Source of the DNA: Gamarada debralockiae
Taxonomy: Eukaryota; Ascomycota; Leotiomycetes; Helotiales; Hyphodiscaceae
Direction of reading: 5' to 3'
Assembly: GCA_002803225.1 (NCBI GenBank)
Contig: NXFV01001200.1
Location: 1 to 11,650, forward strand
DNA: 11,650 nucleotides
In this document: in pieces, positions 1 to 8,415 of the stretch
How positions within the stretch are numbered: the first letter of the stretch is position 1
How the letters are laid out: every line of letters starts with the position of its first letter
The notes under the pieces: model-generated
Told to the model about the DNA's origin: nothing
What the model saw: the letters and a program-made list of their open reading frames with translations, nothing else
Database searches by the model: none
Made by a program: the position numbers and the translations under genes

Positions 1-2345
1 TAGTTCTAACTACTATTATCTTTAGTCCTATTTCTTACTTAATAAAGGTTCTAAATCTCTTGAGTTTAGAGATAATTTCATTATAAGTTTTTAGTAAAAT
101 AATTTATTCCTTTTAAGTAGAGTTATTAATAATCTTAGTAAAGTAGTAGTTACCTTATAGTAAGCTTAGAAATAGTCTAGTAATATTAATAGATAATAAT
201 TAAAGAGTAATATTCTTCTACTAGCTAAGTATCTTAGCGAATTAGTTATATATCTTAGTAAGCTTATATACTTTGTAAATCAAGTAAACTAAGGGAATAA
301 TCACTAGATCTTTAAGGATAGTAATCTTATAAAGATATTTTATTTTATATAGTCCTATATAGCTAAATCGTTAATAGAATAAGATATATTAAGTAAGCTA
401 TATATTCTTTTATTATTAACTTAATTAGTGCTTTATCTTTTACTTCTCTTTTTTCTTTATCTTTAATTTAGAATTAGATTTATTAACTAATTTAGTATTA
501 GTTAAATAGTCTCCTTTGTTTGTAGCTAAGAATAAGATATTATAAGAGTTAGCTATTTTATTAGTATAATTACTTATAGCCTTAGTAATTCTATTAATAA
601 TATAAACCCTTTCCTTCTAAACTACTTTAAAGATTACTTTATTATTTAATTTAAAGTATATCTTCTTATAGTTAAATATACTAACTAAACCTTTCTTATA
701 AATCCTTTGTCTAGATAAAAGATTAACTCTAAGATTAAAGATAAAGAGAATATTTGAAAGTAAAGTACTTCTTTTATCTTAGACTTATATTACTATCTGT
801 TCTATCCTATCTAAATATAATCTCCTCTCTCTAACTCAAATAATATAGCGTCTAATTAGGGTTAGAGGTCCCTTAAAGAGATAGAGTTAGTTAGTTATAT
901 AGGATAAGATACTAGAATTAGTAATCTAGTTAGAAGAAGGGACTTTATAGATTATACTTTAAGAGATAGTAGTAGTTTTATTACTTACTTCCTTATTAGG
1001 AAGCTTAGTCTTAGTCTTAGAATAGGATAAATTATCTTCGCTAGTAGTATACGTATGTTCCTTAGACTAAGATCTTAACTATATACTATTACGTCTTATT
1101 AGTAATCTATAATCCGATAGAGGACCCTAAGATAATATTTTGAGAATTAGCTTAGGATTATAGTACTTAACTATCTTCTCTTTTTGGAGTTAGGAAGTAA
1201 GTTTATGAATTTGTTCTTAATAGGGATAGTAAAGAAGTTAGTAATTACCTTTATAGGAGTAGTATTAACGCTAATTTTAATTATTATCGGATAGAGGGGA
1301 TAGCGTACGACGGCGCGTAAGTAGTGGGGAGGGAGTTCTTCCCTAGAAGTTACGGCTTCGAGTCGAGCTACTAGGCCCTTATTAGCTCGAGTTAGTAAGC
1401 TCCCCTCTGCCGGTTCGATATTAGTAGTTATTTAAGGGCGTAAATACTACCTTGCTACAGGTAGTAAGTATAGTATTAGCTTTTATAGGAGTTCTCTCCC
1501 GGTCCTTATAATCTTGAAGAATATCTATTTATTTATCCTAAGGAAGATTTCTTTATATATTAAGGATATTAATAGTTTCTCCTTAACTTTCTAGAAGTCT
1601 ATCTAGAAGGACCTAGAATATGAAATTACGATCGTACGCAGACAATAGTAAAGGCTTTATAGTAACTATTATCTAATAGAGCTTAGAGATAATTATCTAG
1701 GTCTTATTAATTGTTATCTCTAGTTTAAACTAGAAGTTATAGAGTTTTCGGCTAGTCTTGCGTTCTACTATAGGTCTAACTTTAGTGTATTTCTTAATAA
1801 GCGTGTCCTATTTACTCTTTACTATTACATAAACCTTCTATTCCTTAGTATTATACTAGTTAATATAGTTATGTAATTAAAACAGAATAAAAGCTTTATT
1901 TGCCTTATATTATTCCTTCTTCTTATAATCCTAATATCTAATAGTAGGGGTAGTATTATCTATAGAGGTCTAGTTATTATTACTCTATAGATTAAGATAA
2001 ATAGATAATTCGGGGGTATAAGTAGGAGCGGATTAACGGCCATAAGCTAATATAAAGGCATAGTTGTATAAGGTAACTTTATAGGTATAGAATTATTTCT
2101 TTCCCTTAAACTAATATATTATTTATTCGATCTATTGCTCTTAATCCTCCTAAGTCAAGATACTAGCTAGTCGGTGTTTATTGAAGCTCTCTAGATTATT
2201 AAAGCTATATAGTATTATTATTATAGGCTATCGTCTTGTAGTCTATAGTTTATATTCGATATTATAGCTATCAAAGCAGAGCTATTAGTATTAAAATTAA
2301 ATTAAAAGAATAAAAGAAAGTCAATAAAATAAGTATAAGTTAGTA

Positions 2346-2481
2346 AGAATAATTATATCTACTAGTGGGAACAATTGTATCTACAAAGGTATAATATATA
2401 TAGAAATAGTTATATCTGCTATATCTTTATAAGAATAGTCTTATCTATAGTATAGTATAGTATAGGAATAGTCGTATCCGT
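2346..2481 (+). repeat. Degenerate repeat with GAATAGT-TATCT motif and a TATAG microsatellite
   Basis: Five imperfect copies of a motif close to GAATAGTYRTATCTRC begin near 2347, 2369, 2403, 2432 and 2465, with uneven spacing of 22-34 bp. Between the last two copies lies a perfect (TATAG)4 at 2446-2465. The copies differ mainly by transitions, as expected if RIP acted on a tandem array. In this low-complexity AT-rich setting part of the similarity could be chance. Confidence 0.4.
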
Positions 2482-2699
2482 ATTATAGTAGTTTAGCTAT
2501 CCTAATATATTTCCTCTCCTCTTTACTAAAGGTAAACCTGGGCGTATAACCTATTAAATAGTTATAACCTATATTACGTAGATATAGTAATAGAGTAGGG
2601 CTAGGGCTAGGAGATAGAGTACTTTATATTAGTTCTATATAGGGAGAGAAGAAGAGCTATTCTCTCCCGAGATATTTACTCTCGCGTATATCACGTGGA

Positions 2700-3560
2700 C
2701 GCGCCATACGCTTAGCTCGATGGGCTGTACTAACACAACGTCTTAACATTTAACTTAATAGAAAAGGAGGCCTCGAGTAGCTTGCGATTCGTGTCCTATT
2801 CGTTATAGAGTTATAGAGGGCTACTTTATTATAGGAGATAAGTTACCTAGCGGAGCGTGTGCTAGTACAGGCACTATCAGAACGTTTGTAGCTAGCTTGT
2901 TTACTTGAGATACAGGCTTGTATCGCTCTTTGCCTAGGTGTTAACTAGGTGCTGCTTTGTGTATAAATTAGGGGCAGTTCGCCTTGGTTTTGATAATAAT
3001 AATAGAGGTATAGGGAGGAGGGAGGCTGGCTATACTTGTATTACTTAAAAGATACTATAGCTACTTAAGCGACATGGGAACTAGGTCTGTATAAGGACGA
3101 GCTAGTACTAAACTGCCCGAAACTCGCCCTTCTTATGCTCTCTCTTTAGGTACTTTCGTATTGTATCTTAGTAGAACGCCCGGAAGTAGCTAGGTCTTAA
3201 GTAGACTGTATACTCTAGCGCTTCTATAATCTTTAGCCCCTCGAAGACTAGGTTATTCTCGGGTAAAGGATATAGTAGCTAGCAGCGGCTATTAAGTAGT
3301 GCCTCGGTAAGCCTAGGTTAGGCCTGGACTAGCTTAGGGAGCTAGTACGGGGGAAGAGGGTTATAGAAGTCGATTAGGTAGTAATATAAGAGGTACTGCG
3401 CGCAATAGAGAGGCGGGTAATGTTTTACTAGATAGGCGTTAGCAGTAACGATAGTCGTACACGGGCGGCAGAAGACAAAGGGGCCGTTCACGACTATAAC
3501 GATATCGAGGAAATTAAAGTTTAATAGTATTTTAAGGAGAAGTAAAGAGTAATAAAGGAT
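2700..3560 (-). pseudogene. RIP-killed gene, OrsD/DUF3505-like C2H2 protein remnant
   Basis: The minus strand can be read in one frame, without an indel, for roughly 280 codons. Between about 2890 and 3560 it is broken by nine stops, all TAG or TAA and none TGA, as expected from CAG or CAA (Gln) after C-to-T change. A first finger reads FCRPC (Cys codons near 3459 and 3468), followed by AYLVKHY near 3418-3435, where a Tyr codon sits at the expected first His. A second reads EYTVY (3201-3215), then KYLKREH (3135-3155). TGC-to-TAC and CAC-to-TAC changes would explain Tyr at the C-x2-C and H-x4-H positions. After it, LIQTQF resembles the QTFF motif that I recall following this finger in the OrsD (orsellinate cluster D)/DUF3505 family. 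Family assignment is moderate; that this is dead coding DNA is well supported. The lower-coordinate end is uncertain. Confidence 0.55.
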
Positions 3561-3724
3561 AAAGACAATAGTAAAATAAGGCTTACTTATGAGCGAATCG
3601 AAGGCAAATTAGTACTAATATAGTAGGGAATAAGTAAGGAAGAAAAGGATACTTAGCTTATTATTAGGTTAGACTTAATACTTATTTATTATTATATAGT
3701 TATTAATTTATATAAGAAAAGGAG

Positions 3725-3900
3725 ATAGGCTAGAAGAAACGCGATAATGACGCAAGGTCGAACGCGACTTGGCGCGTGCTAGGGCTAAGCGAGATTGAGG
3801 TATAACAGGCGGCAGATATCAACCCTCTGCAGAAGGGAATTTCTATGGGCAGTAGGTCATACTGCCATGCTTGGAGGGGACGTATATGGACCACAGTAAC
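3725..3900. other. Less mutated island inside the RIP block
   Basis: This stretch of about 175 bp contains normal numbers of CA and TG dinucleotides (for example around CTCTGCAG, GGGCAGTAGGTCATACTGCC and CCATGCTTGG) and is richer in G and C than the DNA on either side. It probably was not part of the duplicated sequence that RIP recognised, so it may be the original spacer between two separate repeat insertions. No gene is visible in it. Confidence 0.5.
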
Positions 3901-4028
3901 TAGTATATTATAGCAACTTTTTAGGCCCTTATTAACTTAAGCTAATAAGAGTAAGTATAATATCGTAAGTCTTAGCTTTCGTACTTTTATATATAAAAAC
4001 ACAAGTAAAAAGGCTTATACGCGCTAAT

Positions 4029-4182
4029 CGCGAAAATACTAGCGTCTAACTACCCTATATTTATACTAGTCGCGAAAATACTAGCGTCTGACTACCTTAT
4101 ATTAATACCAGTCACGAAAATACTAGCGTCTAACTACCCTGTATTTATATAGCCTCGCGAAATACTAGTGTCTAACTGCCCT
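4029..4182 (+). repeat. 42-bp tandem repeat, about 3.7 copies
   Basis: Units begin at 4029, 4071, 4113 and 4156, each starting with CGCGAAAATACTAGC or a close variant and continuing with GTCTAACTACCCTATATTTATA. Periods are 42, 42 and 43 bp. Differences are few and mostly transitions (CGCG to CACG, TCTAAC to TCTGAC). A 10-bp direct repeat TAGCAACTTT lies on both sides, at 3911-3920 and 4183-4192, so the segment could be one inserted unit; that part is inference. Confidence 0.85.
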
Positions 4183-4365
4183 TAGCAACTTTACGCCTGG
4201 CCTACTATAATAAAGTATTAAAATTCGTTACTATAATTATTAAATTATAAGCGATATAAGACTTTTAAAGTATATTAGATCTAATATTTATATCTTTAAA
4301 GTATATTTAATTAACTAAAAAGAGCTGTATTTATTTAATCGTAGAGTTAGTTCTAGTATTAGTTT

Positions 4366-5182
4366 TGGTGAGGTCGGCGTTCTGGAGCTTACTTCATGCG
4401 ACGTACGTCCTAAACCGAAGCCTAAACTCGTGGTCCACTTGACTCATTGCAGGGTGAGGTGGAGATAGTTCGTTGTGACGATGCTTTCACTAGGGAACAA
4501 CTGTCCACTGCTGTGGTCGCCAAAGCGAGAATTGGACTAGTGGGTCCAGTCTGTCATGGACTAGTGCAAGAACACGTAAGGTTTGGGGCACGTGCAGTAA
4601 AATAATACTAAATCAACCTCTATGTTCACCTCCTGACATATGCCGGCGATAAAGCCGCGCAGCGTTTTTATTCGGGCTCTGGACCATTGTAATGGTTTAC
4701 TGCCGGGGCACAGCTTTTATTATGCCCCAAGGGAAGCAAGTGAAAATATCTGTCGACAGCCGTATTCGTTGCACCCGCGGACATCCCGGCCACCGTACCA
4801 CCCGAAAAAAAAGGAATTAAAGCGGGATTCCAGCAGGCTAGAATTCTTCAAAGGAACGAAATGAGGTGAAACATACGTACTTGACAAAATCCCTGCTCAT
4901 CAATAATAGCAGTCCTTGACAATATGATCCCAATGAGGGAGAAATTCTGTACTTTCGTACATTGGAATAAGCTCGTCGGCACGTGCTCAATCTCACTTAA
5001 GGTCCGTGCGCCCACGTTGCTGCATCATGAAAAGCTGCCTTGGTCTTGGCTGTGGCGGAGTCGCCTTGAATGTGTGATGGCTTCATCATTCCTTCAGCGT
5101 TCACCAATGTCGGGCGACTTCAAGGTCACTGTCTGCAAGCCATGCGCCAGAAGCAGAAGACAATTCCCTGGCTTGAGCAAAG
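4366..5182. other. Intergenic region upstream of the tubby-like gene
   Basis: Ordinary base composition, with CA and TG at normal levels, begins here. Two short open frames on the + strand (4640-4864 and 4924-5205) have no recognisable motif and a composition unlike folded protein; I treat them as chance. A CACGTG palindrome occurs near 4589-4594 and could bind a bHLH factor, but no TATA box or other promoter element is clear. The region probably holds the promoter and 5' UTR of the downstream gene. Confidence 0.5.
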
Positions 5183-6721
5183 ATGACCCGAGTCTGGTCT
5201 GGTGATTTAGTGCCAACATCCAGTTGTACTACCTTTACCGCAGTTATATCTTTACTTGATATGGCTCTCCTTTCCATTCTGTCACAAGAAAGTGAGCGTT
5301 CTACGTCCCAAATTTTCAATATGGATCAAAAAGACGCATTGAATGCTCTCTTTGAACAAGACAGCCACGCTGCTGTATTCCACATTTACCACACAGGTTC
5401 CAAGAAACACAACTTCTCTATACACACAATCAGCGATTCTCGGACGGCTTTGAGGTTGGACGACGCCCCTCTCGTCCGCAGTGCAACAGAAAAGAGTCAT
5501 CACCCTCTCAACGACAACACTCTCTTTCAGCGACGAAACACTTGGTCAAGCATCCCAACCAAAGCCAAACGAGGCAAGTACCTCGACAAAAGCGCTCATG
5601 ACCCTCGAACCGAGACCTCACCTTACTATCTCCATCTGCCGACGCTTTATGGACACATGCCTCCATACACTCTCCGCCACGGCGGTACGAAGAGAGCTCC
5701 TACAGCTTGTCTGATTGATTCATCTTGGTTCTGGCGGAAATGGACGATGCAATTCGGTGACGTACTGGCACAAGATGGAGTTATTGATGGAAGAGGAATG
5801 GTAAATATGAAGTATGGTACGAAGGACGGAAAGGATGGAACATTGAGGGGCTATGCTGTTCGAGCAACACGATACATGGGAGAGTCAGGCAAACAATGGT
5901 TTAGGACGCATAAGGCACTTCAAGGAGAGGATACCACCGAACACGTTCAGAAAGTGAAACCCAACGAGGTCGTTCAATTGGCATGGGCTTCGCCTTTCTC
6001 GACTCGTACTCGAGAGTATCATTTCACCTGGAGGGACTTCACTTTCAAATGGAAGGGGACGAAGAGTGTCCGTCGGAGCGGGAATTTCTTTCAGCCTTTC
6101 CTACGCTACAACCATCTCAAACTCGTTGTCGTCGTTCCCAGCAAGGATGTGAATGCACGGGAGGAAGAACTTCTTTTGGCTACCTACACTTCTGTTCCTG
6201 CAAGCCGTAAAGCTGGTCGCCTGGAGTTATACCAAGACAATATCGACGACTTCCTGTCTGAGCACATTCATGATACCTTTGGATCGAAGGCCGATACATT
6301 TGGAGTGAATGATGATACATTTGGATCGAAGGCCGATACATTTGGAGTGAATGATGATATATTTCAATTGAAAGGCGATACCTTTCAGCAACAGGGCGAC
6401 CCATTTCGACTTCAGGGGGATACATTTCAACAGAAGGGCGATCCATTTCATCTCCAAGGAGACACATTCCATCTCCAAGGAGACACATTCCATCTCCAAG
6501 GAGATACATTTCAGATGAAAGACAATTCTAAATCCAGAGTGAAGACTTTAGACGAGAAGAAAGCACCCACGAGCGCCGAGACCCCTCAAACCGATTCGAA
6601 GCCAGATCAAAGACTACGGGACTTATTAGTTGCTTCTGCTATGTGTATGGTCATCAGCGAGTACCAGAAACGCCAAGTCATCATACAAATCATCCTGGCC
6701 GCGCTTAATGCAACTGGCTGA
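5183..6721 (+). CDS. Tubby/LURP-one-like fungal protein with heptad repeat insertion
   Basis: A single open exon of 512 codons. The body resembles a widespread ascomycete family with a tubby C-terminal/phospholipid-scramblase-like fold: VFHIYHTG (residues 65-72), YYLHLP..PYTLRHGGTKRAP (148-173), MQFGD (189-193), FTWRDFTFKWKGTKSVRR (281-298), FLRYNHLKLVVVVP (306-319), LATYTS..RKAGRLELY (332-350), and the hydrophobic terminal helix LRDLLVASAMCMVISEYQKR (about 478-497). I infer a cytosolic or membrane-facing lipid-binding role; members are largely uncharacterised. Unusually, twelve 7-residue repeats (364-447) and a charged linker separate the last strand from the terminal helix. No convincing signal peptide. 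ATG 5183 has A at -3; ATG 5261 (residue 27) and ATG 5321 (residue 47, A at -3, G at +4) are alternatives and leave the domain whole. Long antisense frames across the repeats are artefacts of the 21-bp period. Confidence 0.8.
   Translation: MTRVWSGDLVPTSSCTTFTAVISLLDMALLSILSQESERSTSQIFNMDQKDALNALFEQDSHAAVFHIYHTGSKKHNFSIHTISDSRTALRLDDAPLVRSATEKSHHPLNDNTLFQRRNTWSSIPTKAKRGKYLDKSAHDPRTETSPYYLHLPTLYGHMPPYTLRHGGTKRAPTACLIDSSWFWRKWTMQFGDVLAQDGVIDGRGMVNMKYGTKDGKDGTLRGYAVRATRYMGESGKQWFRTHKALQGEDTTEHVQKVKPNEVVQLAWASPFSTRTREYHFTWRDFTFKWKGTKSVRRSGNFFQPFLRYNHLKLVVVVPSKDVNAREEELLLATYTSVPASRKAGRLELYQDNIDDFLSEHIHDTFGSKADTFGVNDDTFGSKADTFGVNDDIFQLKGDTFQQQGDPFRLQGDTFQQKGDPFHLQGDTFHLQGDTFHLQGDTFQMKDNSKSRVKTLDEKKAPTSAETPQTDSKPDQRLRDLLVASAMCMVISEYQKRQVIIQIILAALNATG
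6272..6523 (+). repeat. Coding minisatellite, 12 x 21 bp (D-T-F heptads)
   Basis: Twelve in-frame 21-bp units encode a heptad of the form D-[TPI]-F-x-x-x-[GDA]. The first two units (DTFGSKA, DTFGVND) are repeated as a pair with one silent base difference (ACC versus ACA). Units 10 and 11 (DTFHLQG) are identical at the DNA level. The middle units vary (DIFQLKG, DTFQQQG, DPFRLQG, DTFQQKG, DPFHLQG) and the last is DTFQMKD. Near-identical neighbours point to recent slippage or unequal exchange, so length probably varies between strains. Confidence 0.95.
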
Positions 6722-6968
6722 GTACTGCTTCCTTGGAGGTGGCTTTTGGAGACGGCAGCAATCCGATGGAAGCTAGCGGGATCCTCATCAACCCTTGCCA
6801 CTCCGCTGGTAAAAACTTGCTGAATTCCTTGAATCTCTGTCCGCGAGACTTGTTCTATCCACCAAATATCTTCTATACTCGAAATTAGAGCAAAGAAACC
6901 GACACCTGCGTTTGAGTCAGCCATCGAAGAAGAAAATGAACATTTAGGACTGGGGCACAACAGCGGGG
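6722..6968. other. Intergenic, 3' flank of the tubby-like gene
   Basis: About 250 bp without a supportable gene. It probably holds the 3' UTR of the upstream gene. A minus-strand open frame crosses it (6607-6984) but shows no known motif and half overlaps the tubby-like gene in antisense. Confidence 0.5.
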
Positions 6969-7249
6969 ATGCTACGGGCCTCAAGCCTAAATTTCACAAA
7001 GCGCGAGACGAGGCTGCTAAGACTCGCTCGTTCCGGAGATTTCAAGTCAAGACTAGAGACTACCCTTTTCAAATTTGACCCAGATAGGACTGGTAGAATA
7101 CCTTACCAAGCTCTCTCTTATGCCTGGGGTGATCCAAACATGACGACTGAGATTCGCATCAACGATTCCAGTGTTCAGGTGACCGAAAGCCTTGCCAAGC
7201 CGCCCAAGAGTTGAGGGGCGGAACACCTAGTCTTACAAACTTGCTCTGA
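6969..7249 (+). pseudogene. Truncated HET (heterokaryon incompatibility) domain
   Basis: The 81-codon frame 6969-7214 matches the opening of the fungal HET domain (PF06985): a leading RLLRL segment (residues 15-19), then the hallmark YQALSYAWGDP (46-56), a short strand EIRIND, and VQVTESLA (69-76). Full proteins carry a domain of roughly 150 residues within several hundred and trigger cell death when incompatible hyphae fuse. Here the frame stops at 7214. A second frame opening at 7199 runs on to a stop at 7247-7249 and carries residues typical of the next helix, so a frameshift lies near 7197-7201. The following conserved WIDALCINQ-type block is absent, so the rest is deleted. It faces the monooxygenase relic, starting 10 bp further on. 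Almost certainly non-functional. Confidence 0.8.
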
Positions 7250-7258
7250 ATTGCCCAA

Positions 7259-7764
7259 CTAAATCTCCACTTCATCAATATCATACGCCAAATCCTTCTG
7301 CCACCATGCCCACCTGTGCAAATTCAGACCTGTAAACACCCGCAAAACCACCCACAAGAAAATCTCTCGGAACCATAGTGCCCAAGGGCCAGATTTCCTC
7401 CTCTCATCCCCATTCTTTGCTGCAAAGTTGTAAAACTTCTCAATCCTCGGTCTCCTGACTTCATCAAATTTCTCAACAACATCAGACAGCATAGCAGAAG
7501 AAGATTCAAGCAGACGTGATAACAAGAACATATCTTCCAACGCCATCGAAACGCCCTGTCCAGAATGCGATTGCATTGCGTGGGCCGCGTCACCAAGTAT
7601 AAGGCACCGTCCTCTGGACCATTTTCTGCCCAGGGGAAGTCGGAAGGGAAATCAGTTCTATTGATCGCTGTACAGAAGGAATCTACAGCTTCTGCAAATG
7701 CTAGATAAGGTCCGTAGGTAAGGCGGGTACCCCGAATGATCACGTGCGCGTGAGCGCGCACCAC
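7259..7764 (-). pseudogene. C-terminal remnant of FAD-dependent monooxygenase
   Basis: On the minus strand the frame 7651-7259 contains GRCLILGDAAHAMQSHSGQG and VSMALED (the GD motif starts at 7594). This is the second FAD-binding signature of class A flavoprotein monooxygenases (salicylate hydroxylase/PaxM-like, PF01494). It is followed by R-R-P-R, a hydrophobic segment (ALWFREIFLWVVLRVF) and a natural-looking end, YDIDEVEI. Upstream coding continues in a different frame (to 7764; segment SDFPWAEN), so there is an indel or small deletion around 7600-7651. The N-terminal half, with the GxGxxG dinucleotide-binding fold, is missing: no trace is seen above 7765. Family members hydroxylate or epoxidise small molecules, often in secondary metabolism, but this copy is a relic. 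Its end lies 10 bp from the end of the HET relic. Confidence 0.82.
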
Positions 7765-8233
7765 TCTTTCAAACTACTGCACAACATGCCCCTCCCTAGT
7801 CATTCCAATGCCAGCCAGCTGATGGTGCATATCCCTTCTGCTTGTTCAAAGCAACAAGTTTCTTGCAAGGTTTCTTGTGGTTCCTGTTTCAGTCTGGCTT
7901 TTGAATTTTGCTGAGCAGTATGTGACTCGTTTGCAAGCACTGCATCGACTGAGATTGTAGGATACGCCCCAGTGGGAAAAGTATATGGCTTGTTTCAATA
8001 CCAAAGTTGGGCTTGATCCACATCGGAGTGCGAATCGGGGTTGGGATCTTCGGATGGCAATTCTGAGTTGAAAAATACTAGAAGCAGTGATAAATTTGGC
8101 AGAACTTCATCTGTGCATAGTCCAAGTTACATCTCCCAATTGAATCACAATTTCACAGAAATTGGAACTGAAGATGATAGAAAGTATTGGCATTTATTAT
8201 ACACTCTACTCAACTCATGAACATACAGGATCA
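7765..8233. other. Non-coding stretch between relics and hairpin array
   Basis: About 470 bp, moderately AT-rich, with normal CA and TG frequencies and therefore little RIP. No open frame with recognisable content on either strand. The missing N-terminal part of the monooxygenase would be expected here but cannot be recognised. Confidence 0.5.
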
Positions 8234-8269
8234 CCTCATCTTGAGGGGAAAATTCTTTCTCGCTTGAGA

Positions 8270-8415
8270 ATCCTCGTCAGAGGATATGAGAGACTCATTG
8301 TCTAGTGAGGCTTGAGGATTCCTTGTCAAAGGAGGTAAAAAAAAAAAAATCTTGTCAGAGAATATGAGAGACTCATCGTCTGATAAGGTCTGAGGACTCC
8401 TTGTCAAAGGTAAAG
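8270..8415 (+). repeat. About 79-bp direct duplication within the hairpin array
   Basis: The stretch starting at 8270 (ATCCTCGTCAGAGGATATGA and onward through TTGTCAAAGGAGG) is repeated imperfectly from 8349 (ATCTTGTCAGAGAATATGAG onward through TTGTCAAAGG). Each copy carries three hairpins in the same order. A run of 13 A (8337-8349) lies at the join. Differences fall in stems and are partly compensated by G-T pairs. Confidence 0.75.
8337..8349 (+). repeat. A13 homopolymer
   Basis: Thirteen consecutive A residues separate the two halves of the 79-bp duplication. On the minus (coding) strand this is a T run inside the probable 3' UTR. Confidence 0.9.

Larger units (their letters stand above)
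1..4365. repeat. AT-rich, RIP-degraded repeat compartment
   Basis: The block is very rich in A and T and packed with TA, TAG and TTA strings, while CA and its complement TG are nearly missing: bases 1-60 and 121-240 contain neither. CT, CC and CG remain. This selective loss of CA/TG with gain of TA is the known mark of repeat-induced point mutation, which converts C to T at CpA in duplicated DNA. No open frame of useful length is left on either strand. Composition changes abruptly to ordinary fungal DNA near 4365. The block is probably several old transposon or repeat copies; the parts at 1-2690 are too mutated for me to name, and I saw no convincing reverse transcriptase, integrase or LTR ends. 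The left edge is cut by the window. Confidence 0.88.

Noticed and set aside
1500..1960. Possible gag-like or zinc-knuckle coding remnant in the RIP block
   Set aside because: Both strands can be read with many stops, but the Cys/His spacing does not fall in one frame; not supportable by eye.
4640..4864. 74-codon + frame
   Set aside because: No motif, odd composition, not linked by splicing to the tubby-like gene; likely chance.
4924..5205. 93-codon + frame overlapping the start of the tubby-like gene
   Set aside because: No recognisable domain and no splice site joining it to 5183-6721; likely upstream noise.
6180..6509. Minus-strand frames of 109 and 90 codons with repeated residues
   Set aside because: Antisense to the 21-bp coding repeat; a period divisible by three keeps several frames open.
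6607..6984. 125-codon minus frame containing MADSNAGVGFF
   Set aside because: Half antisense to the tubby-like gene and no known motif; too weak to call a gene.
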